Shown: positions 18,039-27,494 of the stretch, in pieces
Numbering within the stretch: position 1 is the stretch's first letter
How the letters are laid out: each line of letters starts with the position of its first letter
NCBI RefSeq assembly: GCF_011074955.1
Contig: NZ_WUQJ01000005.1
Location: forward strand, 1-64,000
Length of the DNA: 64,000 nucleotides
Origin: Marinobacter caseinilyticus
GTDB lineage: Bacteria; Pseudomonadota; Gammaproteobacteria; Pseudomonadales; Oleiphilaceae
Direction of reading: 5' to 3'
Made by a program: the position numbers and the translations under genes
Notes under the pieces: generated by a model
What the model saw: the letters and a program-made list of their open reading frames with translations, nothing else
What the model was told of the DNA's origin: nothing
The model's database searches: none

Positions 18039-19391
18039 ATGATTCTCGATCAAGTTAAACACCGTCATTACGACGTTATTATCCTCGGCAGCGGTCCCGC
18101 CGGTATCTCCACGGCGCTCGAATTGTCCAAAATACCCGCCCTTAAAATCGCTGTTATTGAAAGCGGGTTACTGGAACCACACCCAACGATTCAGACCCTC
18201 GGGAGCGTTCAGTTAGTGGGCGACTTGACCGACGATTATTTCCCCATGCACACGCAACGCTGCTTTGGCGGCAGCTCGACCATCTGGGGCGGGTTTTGCG
18301 CTGTGCTGGAGAAGCGAGCCTTCAGGGCTCAGGCATGGCCGATTCCTTACCGGGAAATAGACCGCTGGTACCCCGCTGCCGCCCACATGATCGAATTGCC
18401 AGACGACGCTTATCGGCAACCAACACTCGCCATTGCAGGCACATCGGAGCTGGTTTACAAACCCTTTTACCTGAGTCCGCCGGTCCGGTTTAATAAAAAA
18501 TACCATTCCTTTTTCCTGCATCACCCCCGCGTCGACCTGATACTGGGCACCACCGGACTCCGCCTGTTAACCCGGGGGTGCACCGTCACAGCCATGGAAC
18601 TTCAAGCCTCGCTTGCGCCCCGGCGCCCTCCAATGTCTGTGACGGCCGACACCTTCGTCCTTGCCTGCGGTGGGGTGGGCAACCCTCGGTTGCTGCAGCT
18701 CTCCAATATCGTTGAGAACATGCCCGTCGGACTCGGCCTCATGGAGCACCCACACCTTTACGCAGTAGCCGACATATATCTGGATCGGGAAAGGCTCCCA
18801 AATGGCATCCAAGAGGATCCACGTGTGGTGCATGCGTTGCAATTATCGGACAACTATTGCGTTGAGCACGGCGTCCTGTCTTTCAGTGCCGATTTCAACC
18901 TGAGGCAGAAGACCTCAACGGTACTGATCGGAAAGCGACGCGAGGTGCTTCATACCCCCGTCACCATTCGGGCCGAGATTGCGCCGGATTTCAGAAACTC
19001 CGTACGCGACAGCGACCAGCGCAATTACCTTGGAATTGCGATGCCACGCGTTGAGTTCCAGTACCGTTACCAGGATCTGGCTCGCGAGGGCTGGCACCGG
19101 TTCGGTAAGGCGTTGCTGCAGTCTGGACTGGGACGCCCCTCCACCTTGCGGCCCGAATTCAAGCTCCACAGCGGCGGACACTTGATGGGGACAACACGCA
19201 TGGGTTGGTCAGCGGCCGATTCCGTTGTCGACGGCAACTGCCGCGTGCACACCACCGACAACCTGTACGTCGCCGGTTCCTCGGTTTTTCCTGCCGGTGG
19301 TGCCTCCAATCCGACGTATACTATAGTGGCGATGGCGTTGCGACTGGGCGCGCACATTGCCCGCTCTTTGGGAGGGGATCCGCATGGATAG
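18039..19391 (+). CDS. GMC-family FAD-dependent oxidoreductase
   Basis: Glucose-methanol-choline type dehydrogenase, 450 residues. The FAD-binding motif is VIILGSGPAGISTALEL at about 13-29. GGSSTIWGGFC binds the flavin, and the C-terminal half has HLMGTTRMG and NLYVAGSSVFPAGGASNPT with the conserved family ending. The ATG at 18039 has GGGGAAGG upstream; the GTG at 18003 adds nothing conserved. The last codons overlap the next gene by 8 bases, implying translational coupling to a small secreted-looking protein. By analogy with gluconate and sorbitol dehydrogenases it may be the catalytic subunit of a membrane-linked sugar or alcohol dehydrogenase. Confidence 0.9.
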   Translation: MILDQVKHRHYDVIILGSGPAGISTALELSKIPALKIAVIESGLLEPHPTIQTLGSVQLVGDLTDDYFPMHTQRCFGGSSTIWGGFCAVLEKRAFRAQAWPIPYREIDRWYPAAAHMIELPDDAYRQPTLAIAGTSELVYKPFYLSPPVRFNKKYHSFFLHHPRVDLILGTTGLRLLTRGCTVTAMELQASLAPRRPPMSVTADTFVLACGGVGNPRLLQLSNIVENMPVGLGLMEHPHLYAVADIYLDRERLPNGIQEDPRVVHALQLSDNYCVEHGVLSFSADFNLRQKTSTVLIGKRREVLHTPVTIRAEIAPDFRNSVRDSDQRNYLGIAMPRVEFQYRYQDLAREGWHRFGKALLQSGLGRPSTLRPEFKLHSGGHLMGTTRMGWSAADSVVDGNCRVHTTDNLYVAGSSVFPAGGASNPTYTIVAMALRLGAHIARSLGGDPHG

Positions 19392-19785
19392 ACGCACGTT
19401 GCTCATCGGGCTCGGAGGCATGGCCGCATGGCTCAGCATCGGCGGCTGTGCCCGGATTCTGCCCATGGACCGCCGCCCCGGGCCTGGCGACACAGACGCG
19501 CCCGCACTTTCCCTCAGTGCGCAGCTTGCGGAGCTCGCAGACCCCCAATTCAGCGATTATTCGGCAGGCTGGTCGTTGTCGGCACTGCGTTCAGAGATGG
19601 CGCGCAAAGGCGTCATCTCAACACGCCATGGAATAAACTATGAAAAATTGACCGAGCTGACGCGACGTGAACCGCTTATGGTCTACAAAGGTTTTTATTA
19701 CACGCAGACCGAACTTGAGCTGTACGCTCTGGCTTACCTGCACGCAGGCGCTTCGGCAAGTATACGGGCCATCGAAGAGCAATGA
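19384..19785 (+). CDS. Small Tat/lipoprotein-like partner of GMC oxidoreductase
   Basis: 133 residues. The N-terminus MDRRTLLIGLGGMAAWLSIG has twin Arg before a hydrophobic stretch and a possible lipobox (SIGGC, Cys22), so a Tat-exported lipoprotein is plausible. The body is short and shows LSAQLAELADPQFSDYSAGW and VYKGFYYTQTELELYALAYL. It overlaps the GMC gene by 8 bp. Small subunits of FAD sugar dehydrogenases are also Tat-signalled and encoded beside a GMC subunit, so that role is inferred; the sequence itself does not clearly match one. Confidence 0.75.
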   Translation: MDRRTLLIGLGGMAAWLSIGGCARILPMDRRPGPGDTDAPALSLSAQLAELADPQFSDYSAGWSLSALRSEMARKGVISTRHGINYEKLTELTRREPLMVYKGFYYTQTELELYALAYLHAGASASIRAIEEQ

Positions 19786-19830
19786 TGGGGGCATGACCGA
19801 TCGGAGCGAGCGCGATCAATCTCTCGTTTC

Positions 19831-19854
19831 AAAAAAGGCCCCGAATTTGGGGCC
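19831..19854 (-). terminator. Intrinsic terminator of the outer-membrane barrel gene
   Basis: Read on the minus strand, GGCCCC pairs with GGGGCC around a 6-base loop and is followed by six T. It lies 21 bases past the stop of the gene at 19876-20388. This is the clearest intrinsic terminator in the window. Confidence 0.9.
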
Positions 19855-19875
19855 CAATGATCAACGTTTGGCGAG

Positions 19876-20388
19876 TCAGAAGTTAAAGCCGATGCCGGCA
19901 CTGTATGCCCAGGCACCATCGTCAAAGTTGCTCTCGGCTTCATCGGCGTTATCAAAGAAAATCTGATACTCCGTCTGGAAAGTGACATAAGTCTTCGGTT
20001 TGACGTAATATTTCACCCCACCTTCCGGTCCGGCGAAGAACGTTTCGTCAACATCATCCCCGTAAATGCCACCAATATTGCCGCCAACGAAGGGCTGCCA
20101 CTGGCCCAAATCAAAATGATAATCCGCGAATACCCGAGTCGCACCCGACCAGCTTGAGTTACCGGTGGAATCGGAAAAGCCGGCGCTTTGGCGCAAGCCC
20201 AAGGCGGTGCTGGCACTATAGAATTGGCCTAAATCAAAGCTGATACTGGCTGTATTGGAGTCGAAATCCGTATCGCTCGCACCCGAGCCTGTCAGTGAGA
20301 AAAGGCGATCACCTGCCTGTGGGTCGGCCAAAACAAGTGTCGATGACAAAGCCAAACAGAGAACTGCAAGAGAATGCTTCCATTTCAT
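19876..20388 (-). CDS. Small outer-membrane beta-barrel protein
   Basis: A 170-residue protein with a Sec signal peptide (residues about 1-21, cut after VLA). It has alternating hydrophobic/polar strands rich in Tyr, Phe, Gly and Asp, and a C-terminal Phe (AGIGFNF), the standard outer-membrane insertion signal. The pattern suits an eight-stranded barrel such as OmpW/OmpA-N/PagP-sized proteins. The start has AAGGAGG 9 bases upstream. It ends in a strong terminator and has a long leader. Ligand or function is unknown. Confidence 0.85.
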   Translation of the reverse strand: MKWKHSLAVLCLALSSTLVLADPQAGDRLFSLTGSGASDTDFDSNTASISFDLGQFYSASTALGLRQSAGFSDSTGNSSWSGATRVFADYHFDLGQWQPFVGGNIGGIYGDDVDETFFAGPEGGVKYYVKPKTYVTFQTEYQIFFDNADEAESNFDDGAWAYSAGIGFNF

Positions 20389-21312
20389 GATGTTGCCTCC
20401 TTATTAACGCACCTATAACTCAACAGCGCCCCACCCGTATGAACGCCGCTGACTATTGAACGCTCCCTGCGCCGAGCGTTAACCGGCCCCGAGAACTGCC
20501 GTATAACGGCTACCCTTAAGGATAGGACAGGACAACGGCGAGAGTCGTCGGCGAGCAGCATTTGTAATGTGCTGACCAATCAGGCTGCAGCCGATTGATT
20601 GACGCTGCGAATCTGACAACCGACAACGGTGTTCTTTGTAGTCTCTCCTGCCGGAGGGTTGGTGCCGGCGTCTTTTTGCCATTGACCAAAAACAAGCAAC
20701 CCTCTGATTTGCGCAAAAAACAGTCAGGTTTAGGGGCGCTGTCGGGGGGGATTTTCGTGGGCAACACGCCATACTGCCATCAGATTCGGGCGTAAAAGTA
20801 GCCCCTGCGGTGTCCCTGCCAGGCAATCATTTTCGAAACCAGACAATCAGGTGCCTGCGCTTAACCTTAACGTAATTTAATGCTGCAAATGAACATCTCG
20901 GACAACTCGAACCTGCAAGGGCGGTCACCACTGCGCGTCGATTTGGACCGTAGGTTGTCCACGGTGCAGCGGCTGCCGCCGCCTTTTTGGGCTTACGAGT
21001 GCGCTATCTGTCCGCCGGGACGGTCCGACTGCATTCCACTCATGCAGGATGCACAGGCGTTACACGGAAGAATATTGTTGAGGGTCGCCTGGGTATTAAC
21101 CTGGCAACGCCTGAAGCCACCGACGGGTCACGAGTGTATCGACACGCCGGCGGCTACGAAGCCAGCAAACTCGAAGCATCGCTCAGGGTAAGGGCATTGG
21201 CGGCCGACCATGACAGAGGTAATTGCCGCCAGCGCCGGATTTTAGGATCTGCAGCACAGGCATCAGATCGAGGTCAGCTCCGGGTCCATACGCCGGGCAT
21301 TCGGGCCATCGC
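20389..21312. other. Long intergenic region with several hairpins
   Basis: No frame in these 924 bases looks like a real gene. Frames of about 100 codons exist on both strands but have poor composition and no ribosome sites. Structured spots are AACGCTC/GAGCGTT (20459-20480) and CAATC-GGCT/AGCC-GATTG (20577-20597). GCCGG/CCGGC followed by TCTTTTT on the + strand lies at 20650-20677. It may be a long leader of the barrel gene, an unannotated RNA or degraded DNA. Confidence 0.5.
20650..20677 (+). terminator. Possible plus-strand intrinsic terminator
   Basis: A 5-bp GC stem (GCCGG, CCGGC) with a 10-base loop is followed by GTCTTTTT. There is no obvious gene before it on this strand, so it would end a short RNA if real. 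The stem is short. Confidence 0.35.
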
Positions 21313-21624
21313 CTAGCCAACCGGCTGGCAGCCTCTTACGGCCAGCGCGATGTTCACGCTGGCCTGGATCTGGTCAGCGTAACTGGCCGCTGAGTTCACG
21401 CCCCTTTGCGCCAATGAACCGGCAGTGGGGCTGACCAACTGGCTGAGCTCAGTTAATGCCTGAGCCGATTGCCGGTCAGCGTTGTAGGCACGGTAAGCCT
21501 GATAGATTTTCGGGCAGGTTACCCCGGTGCCGTCCGTGGCGGCCTGACCCATGTAGCTGGAAGTTTCGCACCCGGTCAGAAGGGTTGTGGCGAGGGCGGC
21601 GATCAAAACAACGGTGATCTTCAA
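21313..21624 (-). CDS. Small lipoprotein
   Basis: A 103-residue predicted lipoprotein with signal ITVVLIAALATTLLTGC, Cys19 being the lipidated residue. The mature part is short, with YQAYRAYNADRQSAQALTEL and a C-terminal Cys in AVRGCQPVG that could form a disulfide. I chose the TTG at 21624 because AAGGGAA lies 7 bases upstream and it gives a normal signal peptide. The GTG at 21654 would add ten charged residues. It is divergent from the LysR gene. Function unknown. Confidence 0.7.
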   Translation of the reverse strand: MKITVVLIAALATTLLTGCETSSYMGQAATDGTGVTCPKIYQAYRAYNADRQSAQALTELSQLVSPTAGSLAQRGVNSAASYADQIQASVNIALAVRGCQPVG

Positions 21625-21917
21625 AATGCGTTCCCTTTTTGATTGAGCGAACACCGCCAGGCGATGTTCAAATTTCTACTGCGGTCGACCATTCCGGATT
21701 ATACACAGATTAGCCGTGATGCCAGGACGGGGCGAACCTCCTGTCTGAAGCGGCACGCACGTTCACTCCATGCGTTACGGTGGCAGCCATCCGGGATGTT
21801 AACTCAACCCAGCCCTGCCAGGCGTACCGGGCAACGATAAGCTATGCTTTTGGTAATTCCATCAGCCACTGTGTCATGTCTGGCAGACCAACGGCCGAAC
21901 CCAAAAGTAGAGCACTC

Positions 21918-22850
21918 ATGAACTTTAACCGTTTGGAAACCTTTGTCTGGGTTGCCACTCTTAAAAGCTTTCGAAAGGCTGCAGAGCGCCAATGCACCAC
22001 CCAGCCCGCCATTTCCAATCGAATTGCTGCCCTGGAGGAAGAGCTCGGCGTCAAGCTGTTTGAACGCGACTCCGGTCCGACCACCCTGACCACCAAGGGC
22101 CAGGAATTGCTGCCTTACGCTGAAAAAATAATTCTGATGTCCCAGCAGCTTCGCATGCGGGCAGACAAGGTTGCGCTGTTGTCGGGCATGCTCAGGCTGG
22201 GTGTCTCGGAAACCATTGTTCACTCCTGGCTGCCGGATTTTTTCCGTGCACTGCACACCATGATGCCCAATCTGGACGTTGAAATTACCGTCGATGTATC
22301 GGTTAACCTCAGTGCCGGATTGCTGGACCGGTCCCTGGACCTGGCCTTTTTGATGGGGCCCGTCTCAGAGCCCCGAATCGCCAACCGGGAGCTGTGCAGC
22401 TTTCCCCTGACCTGGGTCGCCAGCCCATCACTGAACTTGCCCAATCGGGCGCTGCAGCTTGAAGATCTGGCCGAGCATCCGATCATTACCTATGCCAGGA
22501 ACACCAAGCCATTTGCGGAAATCAGTCAGAAATTCAAACAACTCGACGACTTTTCAGTCCGGTTTTATTCCTCCAGTTCGCTGGCCGCCTGCCATCGGTT
22601 GACGCTGGACGGCATTGGCGTCTCCACGCTGCCATTCAGTGTCGTCTCCGATGAACTGGACAATGGCAGCCTGGTCCAGCTTGAGACAACCTGGACACCC
22701 TCTGAGCTCGTCTTTACTGCGTCCTACCCCAACGCGCCGTTCAACCCCGTTGCCGAGCTGGCCGGCAATCTCGCTGTCTCGGTGGCCCAGGAGTATTCCT
22801 CGCCTGATCATCACAAAAAGTTATCACTCAGCACAAAAAATCATAATTAG
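21918..22850 (+). CDS. LysR-family transcriptional regulator of the 5-oxoproline locus
   Basis: 310 residues. The N-terminal winged helix (FNRLETFVWVATLKSFRKAA then TTQPAISNRIAALEEELG) is typical LysR, and the rest is a periplasmic-binding-protein-like effector domain. The ATG at 21918 gives the canonical MNFNRLETF start. The ycsI-like gene begins 66 bases downstream in the same direction and is followed by the TRAP and pxp genes. This regulator therefore probably senses 5-oxoproline or a related acid, which is a context inference. Confidence 0.93.
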   Translation: MNFNRLETFVWVATLKSFRKAAERQCTTQPAISNRIAALEEELGVKLFERDSGPTTLTTKGQELLPYAEKIILMSQQLRMRADKVALLSGMLRLGVSETIVHSWLPDFFRALHTMMPNLDVEITVDVSVNLSAGLLDRSLDLAFLMGPVSEPRIANRELCSFPLTWVASPSLNLPNRALQLEDLAEHPIITYARNTKPFAEISQKFKQLDDFSVRFYSSSSLAACHRLTLDGIGVSTLPFSVVSDELDNGSLVQLETTWTPSELVFTASYPNAPFNPVAELAGNLAVSVAQEYSSPDHHKKLSLSTKNHN

Positions 22851-22916
22851 ATATTTTCGCTCAGTGGCCTAATCTGTCGTAAAGCTACATAACAATGTCA
22901 ATGAGGGGTTTCCGAC

Positions 22917-23732
22917 ATGCCGCTGCACACCTACTCCGCTTTCAAGACGAATCTACTCCAACAGACAGCGTCGCTGCGCACCCTCATTCGCAACAATGAG
23001 CACACCGGTGCAACCAGTGGCCTGGCGCAGAGCCTGGTGCAGGGCAACGTGGTCATTCTACCTGCCGACTGGGCCGCCGATTTTCTGATGTACTGTCAAC
23101 GCAACCCGGTCGCCTGTCCTCTCATTGCGATCTCACAGCCGGGTGACCCGGCGTTGCCGGAACTGGGTCTGGATATTGATATCCGCACCGACGTGCCGGA
23201 GTACCAGGTATTTCGTGGGGGCCAGCGGGAAGAAACCGCCTACGACATCCGCGACCTGTGGCAAGACGATTTCGTGACCTTCGTGCTGGGCTGCTCATTC
23301 TCTTTTGAAGATGCGCTGATTCGGGCGGGTCTGTCGATTCGGAACATCGAGGCCGGGTGCAATGTATCGATGTATCGCTCATCGATTGCCACCGTGCCGG
23401 CCGGCCGCTTCAGCGGCGACATGGTAGTGTCCATGCGGCCCTTTAGTGGCGCCGACGCGATTCGGGCAGTGCAGGTAACCACTCGGCTGCCCAAGGCCCA
23501 CGGCGCGCCCGTGCACCTTGGCAACCCGGCCCAGATTGGCATCCGGGACCTCGCCCGCCCAGACTTCGGCGATGCCATAACTATTCGCGACGATGAAGTC
23601 CCTCTGTTCTGGGCCTGCGGTGTCACCCCCCAGATCGCCTTGGAACACGCTCGCCCCCCCATTGCCATCACCCACGTACCGGGAAAGATGTTGCTGACCG
23701 AACGACTGAACGAGGAACTGGCCGTGCTCTGA
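22917..23732 (+). CDS. DUF1445 (YcsI-like) putative hydro-lyase
   Basis: 271 residues matching the DUF1445/YcsI family along its whole length: the start [67 protein letters not shown], and the end [22 protein letters not shown] related mitochondrial enzyme is a D-glutamate cyclase producing 5-oxo-D-proline. That fits this place beside 5-oxoprolinase genes. In Bacillus ycsI also sits with ycsF and kipIA. The enzyme reaction here is inferred from family and context. Confidence 0.9.
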   Translation: MPLHTYSAFKTNLLQQTASLRTLIRNNEHTGATSGLAQSLVQGNVVILPADWAADFLMYCQRNPVACPLIAISQPGDPALPELGLDIDIRTDVPEYQVFRGGQREETAYDIRDLWQDDFVTFVLGCSFSFEDALIRAGLSIRNIEAGCNVSMYRSSIATVPAGRFSGDMVVSMRPFSGADAIRAVQVTTRLPKAHGAPVHLGNPAQIGIRDLARPDFGDAITIRDDEVPLFWACGVTPQIALEHARPPIAITHVPGKMLLTERLNEELAVL

Positions 23733-23867
23733 CCAACGCGAACTGACCAAAGCACTGCCATACTGAGGAACACCACCATCAGGAAATTACCGGCCAGGAA
23801 GCCTTGGCTGCGACCTACGCTCATCGCAGACCCATAACCTAAAACAGTGAACAGCAAGGAGAGAACC

Positions 23868-24842
23868 ATGATCCATAAACTCACAACCACTGCCGTCATG
23901 CTTGGCGCCCTCTTCACTTCGTCCGCCTTTGCGGATAAATGGCACATGCCGACGCCTTATGGCGACGCCAACCTGCCGACGAAAATTGCGTATGAATTTG
24001 CCGACGCGATTCGTACCGGAACCGACGGTGAGATTGACGTTACCGTGCACTCCGGCGCGTCGCTGGTAAAACACCCGGAAATCCCCCGCGCCGTGCGCAC
24101 CGGGCAGGTGCAGTTGGGCGAAATATTCATTGGCATCATGGGCAACACCCATCCGGTGTTCAAGCACGACAACATTCCGTTCCTTGCGACCAACTTCGAG
24201 GATGCCGAAAAACTGTGGCACGCTGCCCGACCCGAGATTGACAAGCAGCTCGACAAAGAAGGCATGAAGCTGCTCTACGCCGTGCCCTGGCCCGCACAGA
24301 GTCTGTACACCAAGATTCCCGTGCAAACGTTAAAAGATCTGGAAGGCCTGAAGATGCGCGCCTACAGCCCCTCCACGTCACGCCTTGCGGACCTGATGAG
24401 CACCACACCGACCACGGTTCAGGTTCCCGAGATTCCCCAGGCATTCAGCACCGGCATCATCGACGCCATGATCACGTCGCCCTCAACCGGCGCCAACGGT
24501 CAGGCCTGGGACTATCTGTCGTACTACACCGACATCAAGGCCTGGATTCCGAAAAACGTCGTTGTGGTGAACAAGCGCGCGTTCCTGCGTCTGGACGATG
24601 ACATGCAACAGGTCATTCTCGATGCCGCTGCCGCCGCTGAAGCCCGGGGCTGGGAAGGCGTGCGCAAAACCGCGGCAGAAGACACCGCAACGCTGGCCGA
24701 GAATGGCATTAAGGTTTCCGAGCCTACACCGGAGCTGATGGCCGAGCTGGAAAAAATCGGCGACATCATGATCAAGGAATGGGAAGCGGAAGCACCCAGC
24801 GAAGTGGGCACCATTCTGTCCACATACCGCGCCGATCGCTAA
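23868..24842 (+). CDS. TRAP transporter substrate-binding protein (DctP family)
   Basis: Periplasmic solute receptor, 324 residues. The signal peptide is residues 1-22 (cut after AFA). The DctP fold is shown by HSGASLVKHPEIPRAVRTGQ and LKMRAYSPSTSRLADLM, where Arg164 is the conserved carboxylate-binding arginine. The start ATG has AAGGAG 7 bases upstream, so the GTG at 23847 is rejected. It is followed by small and large TRAP permease genes and then pxpABC, so the ligand is most likely 5-oxoproline (pyroglutamate) or a similar acid. Confidence 0.93.
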   Translation: MIHKLTTTAVMLGALFTSSAFADKWHMPTPYGDANLPTKIAYEFADAIRTGTDGEIDVTVHSGASLVKHPEIPRAVRTGQVQLGEIFIGIMGNTHPVFKHDNIPFLATNFEDAEKLWHAARPEIDKQLDKEGMKLLYAVPWPAQSLYTKIPVQTLKDLEGLKMRAYSPSTSRLADLMSTTPTTVQVPEIPQAFSTGIIDAMITSPSTGANGQAWDYLSYYTDIKAWIPKNVVVVNKRAFLRLDDDMQQVILDAAAAAEARGWEGVRKTAAEDTATLAENGIKVSEPTPELMAELEKIGDIMIKEWEAEAPSEVGTILSTYRADR

Positions 24843-24901
24843 GAGATCATTTGACAGGAGGCCCCTGACGTTGCTGGGGTCTCCCTGACGGAGTCGTTGT
24901 T

Positions 24902-25420
24902 ATGACCTCTTTTCGAGATAAGTTCTATCTGGCCTCCGGTTACGCTGCTGGCTTCTGCATCGCCCTGATTATGGTGATTATCCTGGTACAGATTGTCGGT
25001 CGCCTGTTCGGCTTTATTGTGCCCTCGGCGGAGAATGTCTCCGGATATGCGCTGGCCGCCTCGACGTTTTTCGGGCTTGCTTACACCTTCCGTGAAGGCG
25101 GGCACATCCGAGTCACCCTGGTGATTCAGAACTGGTCTGCCAAGGCTCGATTTGTTCAGGAACTGGCCGTGCTGCTGCTTGGTCTGGGCCTTGCCAGCTA
25201 CATGACATTCTACTGCTGGCACATGGTCTATGAATCCTACATCTTTGAAGAGGTCTCCCACGGCTATATTCCTATCCCCATCTGGATTCCGCAGATACCG
25301 GTCGGCCTCGGCATGCTGGCGTTCAACATTGCCATCCTCGACGATCTGATCGCGGTGCTGCGCAAGCGCACCCCCTCCTATCAGAGCCATGAAAATGAAC
25401 TCAACCTGGAGGAAGTGTGA
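24902..25420 (+). CDS. TRAP transporter small permease (DctQ)
   Basis: 172 residues with four membrane segments (about 13-35, 48-65, 85-105, 130-150), as in DctQ proteins that pair with the large subunit in sodium-driven uptake. The motif AASTFFGLAYTFREGGHIRVTL is conserved in the family. Its stop shares one base with the large permease start (TGATG), so the two subunits are translationally coupled. Confidence 0.92.
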   Translation: MTSFRDKFYLASGYAAGFCIALIMVIILVQIVGRLFGFIVPSAENVSGYALAASTFFGLAYTFREGGHIRVTLVIQNWSAKARFVQELAVLLLGLGLASYMTFYCWHMVYESYIFEEVSHGYIPIPIWIPQIPVGLGMLAFNIAILDDLIAVLRKRTPSYQSHENELNLEEV

Positions 25421-26727
25421 TGGACATGACCGTACTCTCCATCGTGCTCGCCGTCGCCATGCTCGCCATGCTGGCGCTAGGTGTCTGGGTCTCGCTGACC
25501 CTGGTTGGCATTGGCGTGCTCGGCTTGCTGCTCTCGGGCAACGATCAGATCGGCTTGCTCTTCGCAACGTCGAGCTGGGGTGCCAGCACCGGCTGGTCCC
25601 TGACGGCCCTGCCCATGTTTATCTGGATGGGCGAGGTGTTGTTCCGCACCAAGCTGTCCGAAGACCTGTTCAAAGGGTTGTCACCCTGGCTGAGTGGGTT
25701 GCCGGGCAAACTGCTGCACGTCAACATCCTGAGCTGTGGTATTTTTGCCGCGGTGTCAGGCTCCTCAGCCGCTACCGCCGCCACGATTGGCCGCATGACT
25801 TTGCCGGAACTGAAAGCCCAGGGTTACAGCGACCGCATGGCCATTGGCACGTTGGCCGGGTCCGGCACCCTGGGGTTGCTGATTCCTCCGTCCATCATCC
25901 TGATCGTGTACGGCGTTGCCGCAGAAGTTTCCATTGGCCGACTGTTCATTGCCGGGGCACTTCCCGGCCTGATGCTCATCGTCCTGTTCATGGGCTATAC
26001 CATGATCTGGGCACTGCTGAACAAGAACGAGCTGCCAAGGAATGAGCATAAGCGAATCGGGTTTTCGGAAAAAATCAAAGCCCTGCGCATGCTGCTGCCC
26101 ATTGTTGGCCTGATTATTTTTGTGCTCGGCTCGATCTATGGCGGCCTGACCACACCGACCGAAGCGGCCGCTCTCGGCGTATTTGGCGCACTGTTGCTGG
26201 CTGCCGCCACCGGCTCGCTGAGTCTTCAGAGTTTCAATGAAAGTCTGCTTGGGGCGGTCAAGAGTTCCTGCATGATTGGACTGATTCTGGTGGGGGCCCA
26301 TTTTCTGACCCTGGCGATGGGTTTCCTCGGCATTCCGCGCGGCCTCGCTGAGTGGATCGGCGGCATGACCCTGTCGTCATTTGAGCTGCTGCTGTACCTG
26401 ACGGCGCTGTTTGTGATTCTGGGTTGCTTCCTGGACGGTATTTCCGTGGTCGTGCTGACGGTGGCCGTTGTCCTGCCCATGGTTCAGCAGGCGGGCATCG
26501 ATCTGCTCTGGTTCGGCATCTACATCGTGCTGGTGGTTGAGATGGCGCAAATCACGCCGCCGGTCGGGTTCAACCTGTTTGTCATTCAGGCGCTGACCGG
26601 CAAGGACATCCTGTACGTCGCCCGGGCGGCCTTGCCGTTCTTCCTCATCATCATGGCGGCTCTGTTTTTAATTGGCTGGTTCCCGGAGATCGTGACCTAT
26701 CTCCCACAAACCATGAGGGGCAGCTGA
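25420..26727 (+). CDS. TRAP transporter large permease (DctM)
   Basis: 435 residues, about 12 membrane segments. Family landmarks include LPMFIWMGEVLFRTKLSEDLF, AAVSGSSAATAATIGRMTLPEL and GTLGLLIPPSIILIVYGVAAE, which form the substrate and sodium sites of the elevator domain. The C-terminal VVEMAQITPPVGFNLFVIQAL is also typical. The ATG overlaps the DctQ stop by one base and has GGAGGA 6 bases upstream. pxpA follows 32 bases downstream. Confidence 0.95.
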   Translation: MDMTVLSIVLAVAMLAMLALGVWVSLTLVGIGVLGLLLSGNDQIGLLFATSSWGASTGWSLTALPMFIWMGEVLFRTKLSEDLFKGLSPWLSGLPGKLLHVNILSCGIFAAVSGSSAATAATIGRMTLPELKAQGYSDRMAIGTLAGSGTLGLLIPPSIILIVYGVAAEVSIGRLFIAGALPGLMLIVLFMGYTMIWALLNKNELPRNEHKRIGFSEKIKALRMLLPIVGLIIFVLGSIYGGLTTPTEAAALGVFGALLLAAATGSLSLQSFNESLLGAVKSSCMIGLILVGAHFLTLAMGFLGIPRGLAEWIGGMTLSSFELLLYLTALFVILGCFLDGISVVVLTVAVVLPMVQQAGIDLLWFGIYIVLVVEMAQITPPVGFNLFVIQALTGKDILYVARAALPFFLIIMAALFLIGWFPEIVTYLPQTMRGS

Positions 26728-26759
26728 CTGCCCCAGCCGAGTCATTCTGGAGGTCTGAA

Positions 26760-27494
26760 ATGAAACTTAATTGCGATATGGGCGAGAGCTTTGGCGCCTG
26801 GACCAAGGGCATGGACGCTGACGTCATGCCCTACGTCGACATGGCCAACATTGCTTGCGGCTTCCACGCGTCCGACCCGCTGACCATGGACGACACGGTC
26901 AAACTGGCGCTGGCAGAAGGTGTCAGCATCGGCGCGCACCCGGGCTATCCCGATCTGATTGGTTTTGGCCGTCGGCACATGGAGCTTGATCCGGCAGAGC
27001 TCAAGCCCATTCTGGTGTATCAGATGGCCGCCCTGGACGGTATTTGTCGTTCTCACGGAGCCGCGATCGAATACGTCAAGCCCCATGGCGCGCTTTACAA
27101 CCGGATGATGATCGACGAGCCCACGCTCAGGGCGGTGATGTCTGCGGTGCGGGCGTATGCCCCCCATTGCCCATTGGTGGTCATGGCGACGCCGGAATCC
27201 GAGCGGATTCTTACCCTGGCGGACGAATTTGGTCTTGAGATCTCGTTTGAGGCCTTCTCCGATCGCGCCTACAGCGATGAAGGCCGTCTGGTGAGCCGAT
27301 CCCAGCCGGGTGCCGTGCATCAGACCCGCGAGGCGATTGAACAACAGGTCACCCAGATCATCCGGGAAGGCTGCGTGACCTCAATCACCGGCAAGACGAT
27401 TCCGATCAAGGCTGATACCATCTGCATTCATGGCGACAGCCATCACGCCGCCGATGCCGCCCGACACATGCGGGACGTTGTTGACTCATTATGA
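26760..27494 (+). CDS. pxpA: 5-oxoprolinase subunit A (LamB/YcsF family)
   Basis: 244 residues, the usual family length. The signature start KLNCDMGESFGAW, then MANIACGFHASDP, GAHPGYPDL, KPHGALYN and the C-terminal ICIHGDSHHAA are diagnostic. PxpA with PxpBC hydrolyses 5-oxoproline to glutamate using ATP. A GGAGGTCTGAA ribosome site precedes the ATG. Its stop overlaps the pxpB start (ATGA). Confidence 0.96.
   Translation: MKLNCDMGESFGAWTKGMDADVMPYVDMANIACGFHASDPLTMDDTVKLALAEGVSIGAHPGYPDLIGFGRRHMELDPAELKPILVYQMAALDGICRSHGAAIEYVKPHGALYNRMMIDEPTLRAVMSAVRAYAPHCPLVVMATPESERILTLADEFGLEISFEAFSDRAYSDEGRLVSRSQPGAVHQTREAIEQQVTQIIREGCVTSITGKTIPIKADTICIHGDSHHAADAARHMRDVVDSL

Noticed and set aside
20880-21316. 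Two overlapping + strand frames of about 100 codons
   Set aside because: Poor composition, no ribosome site and no motif. One runs into the lipoprotein gene on the other strand.
25389-26045. 218-codon + strand frame overlapping the TRAP large permease
   Set aside because: It is Arg/His-rich shadow sequence in the wrong frame of a clear dctM gene.
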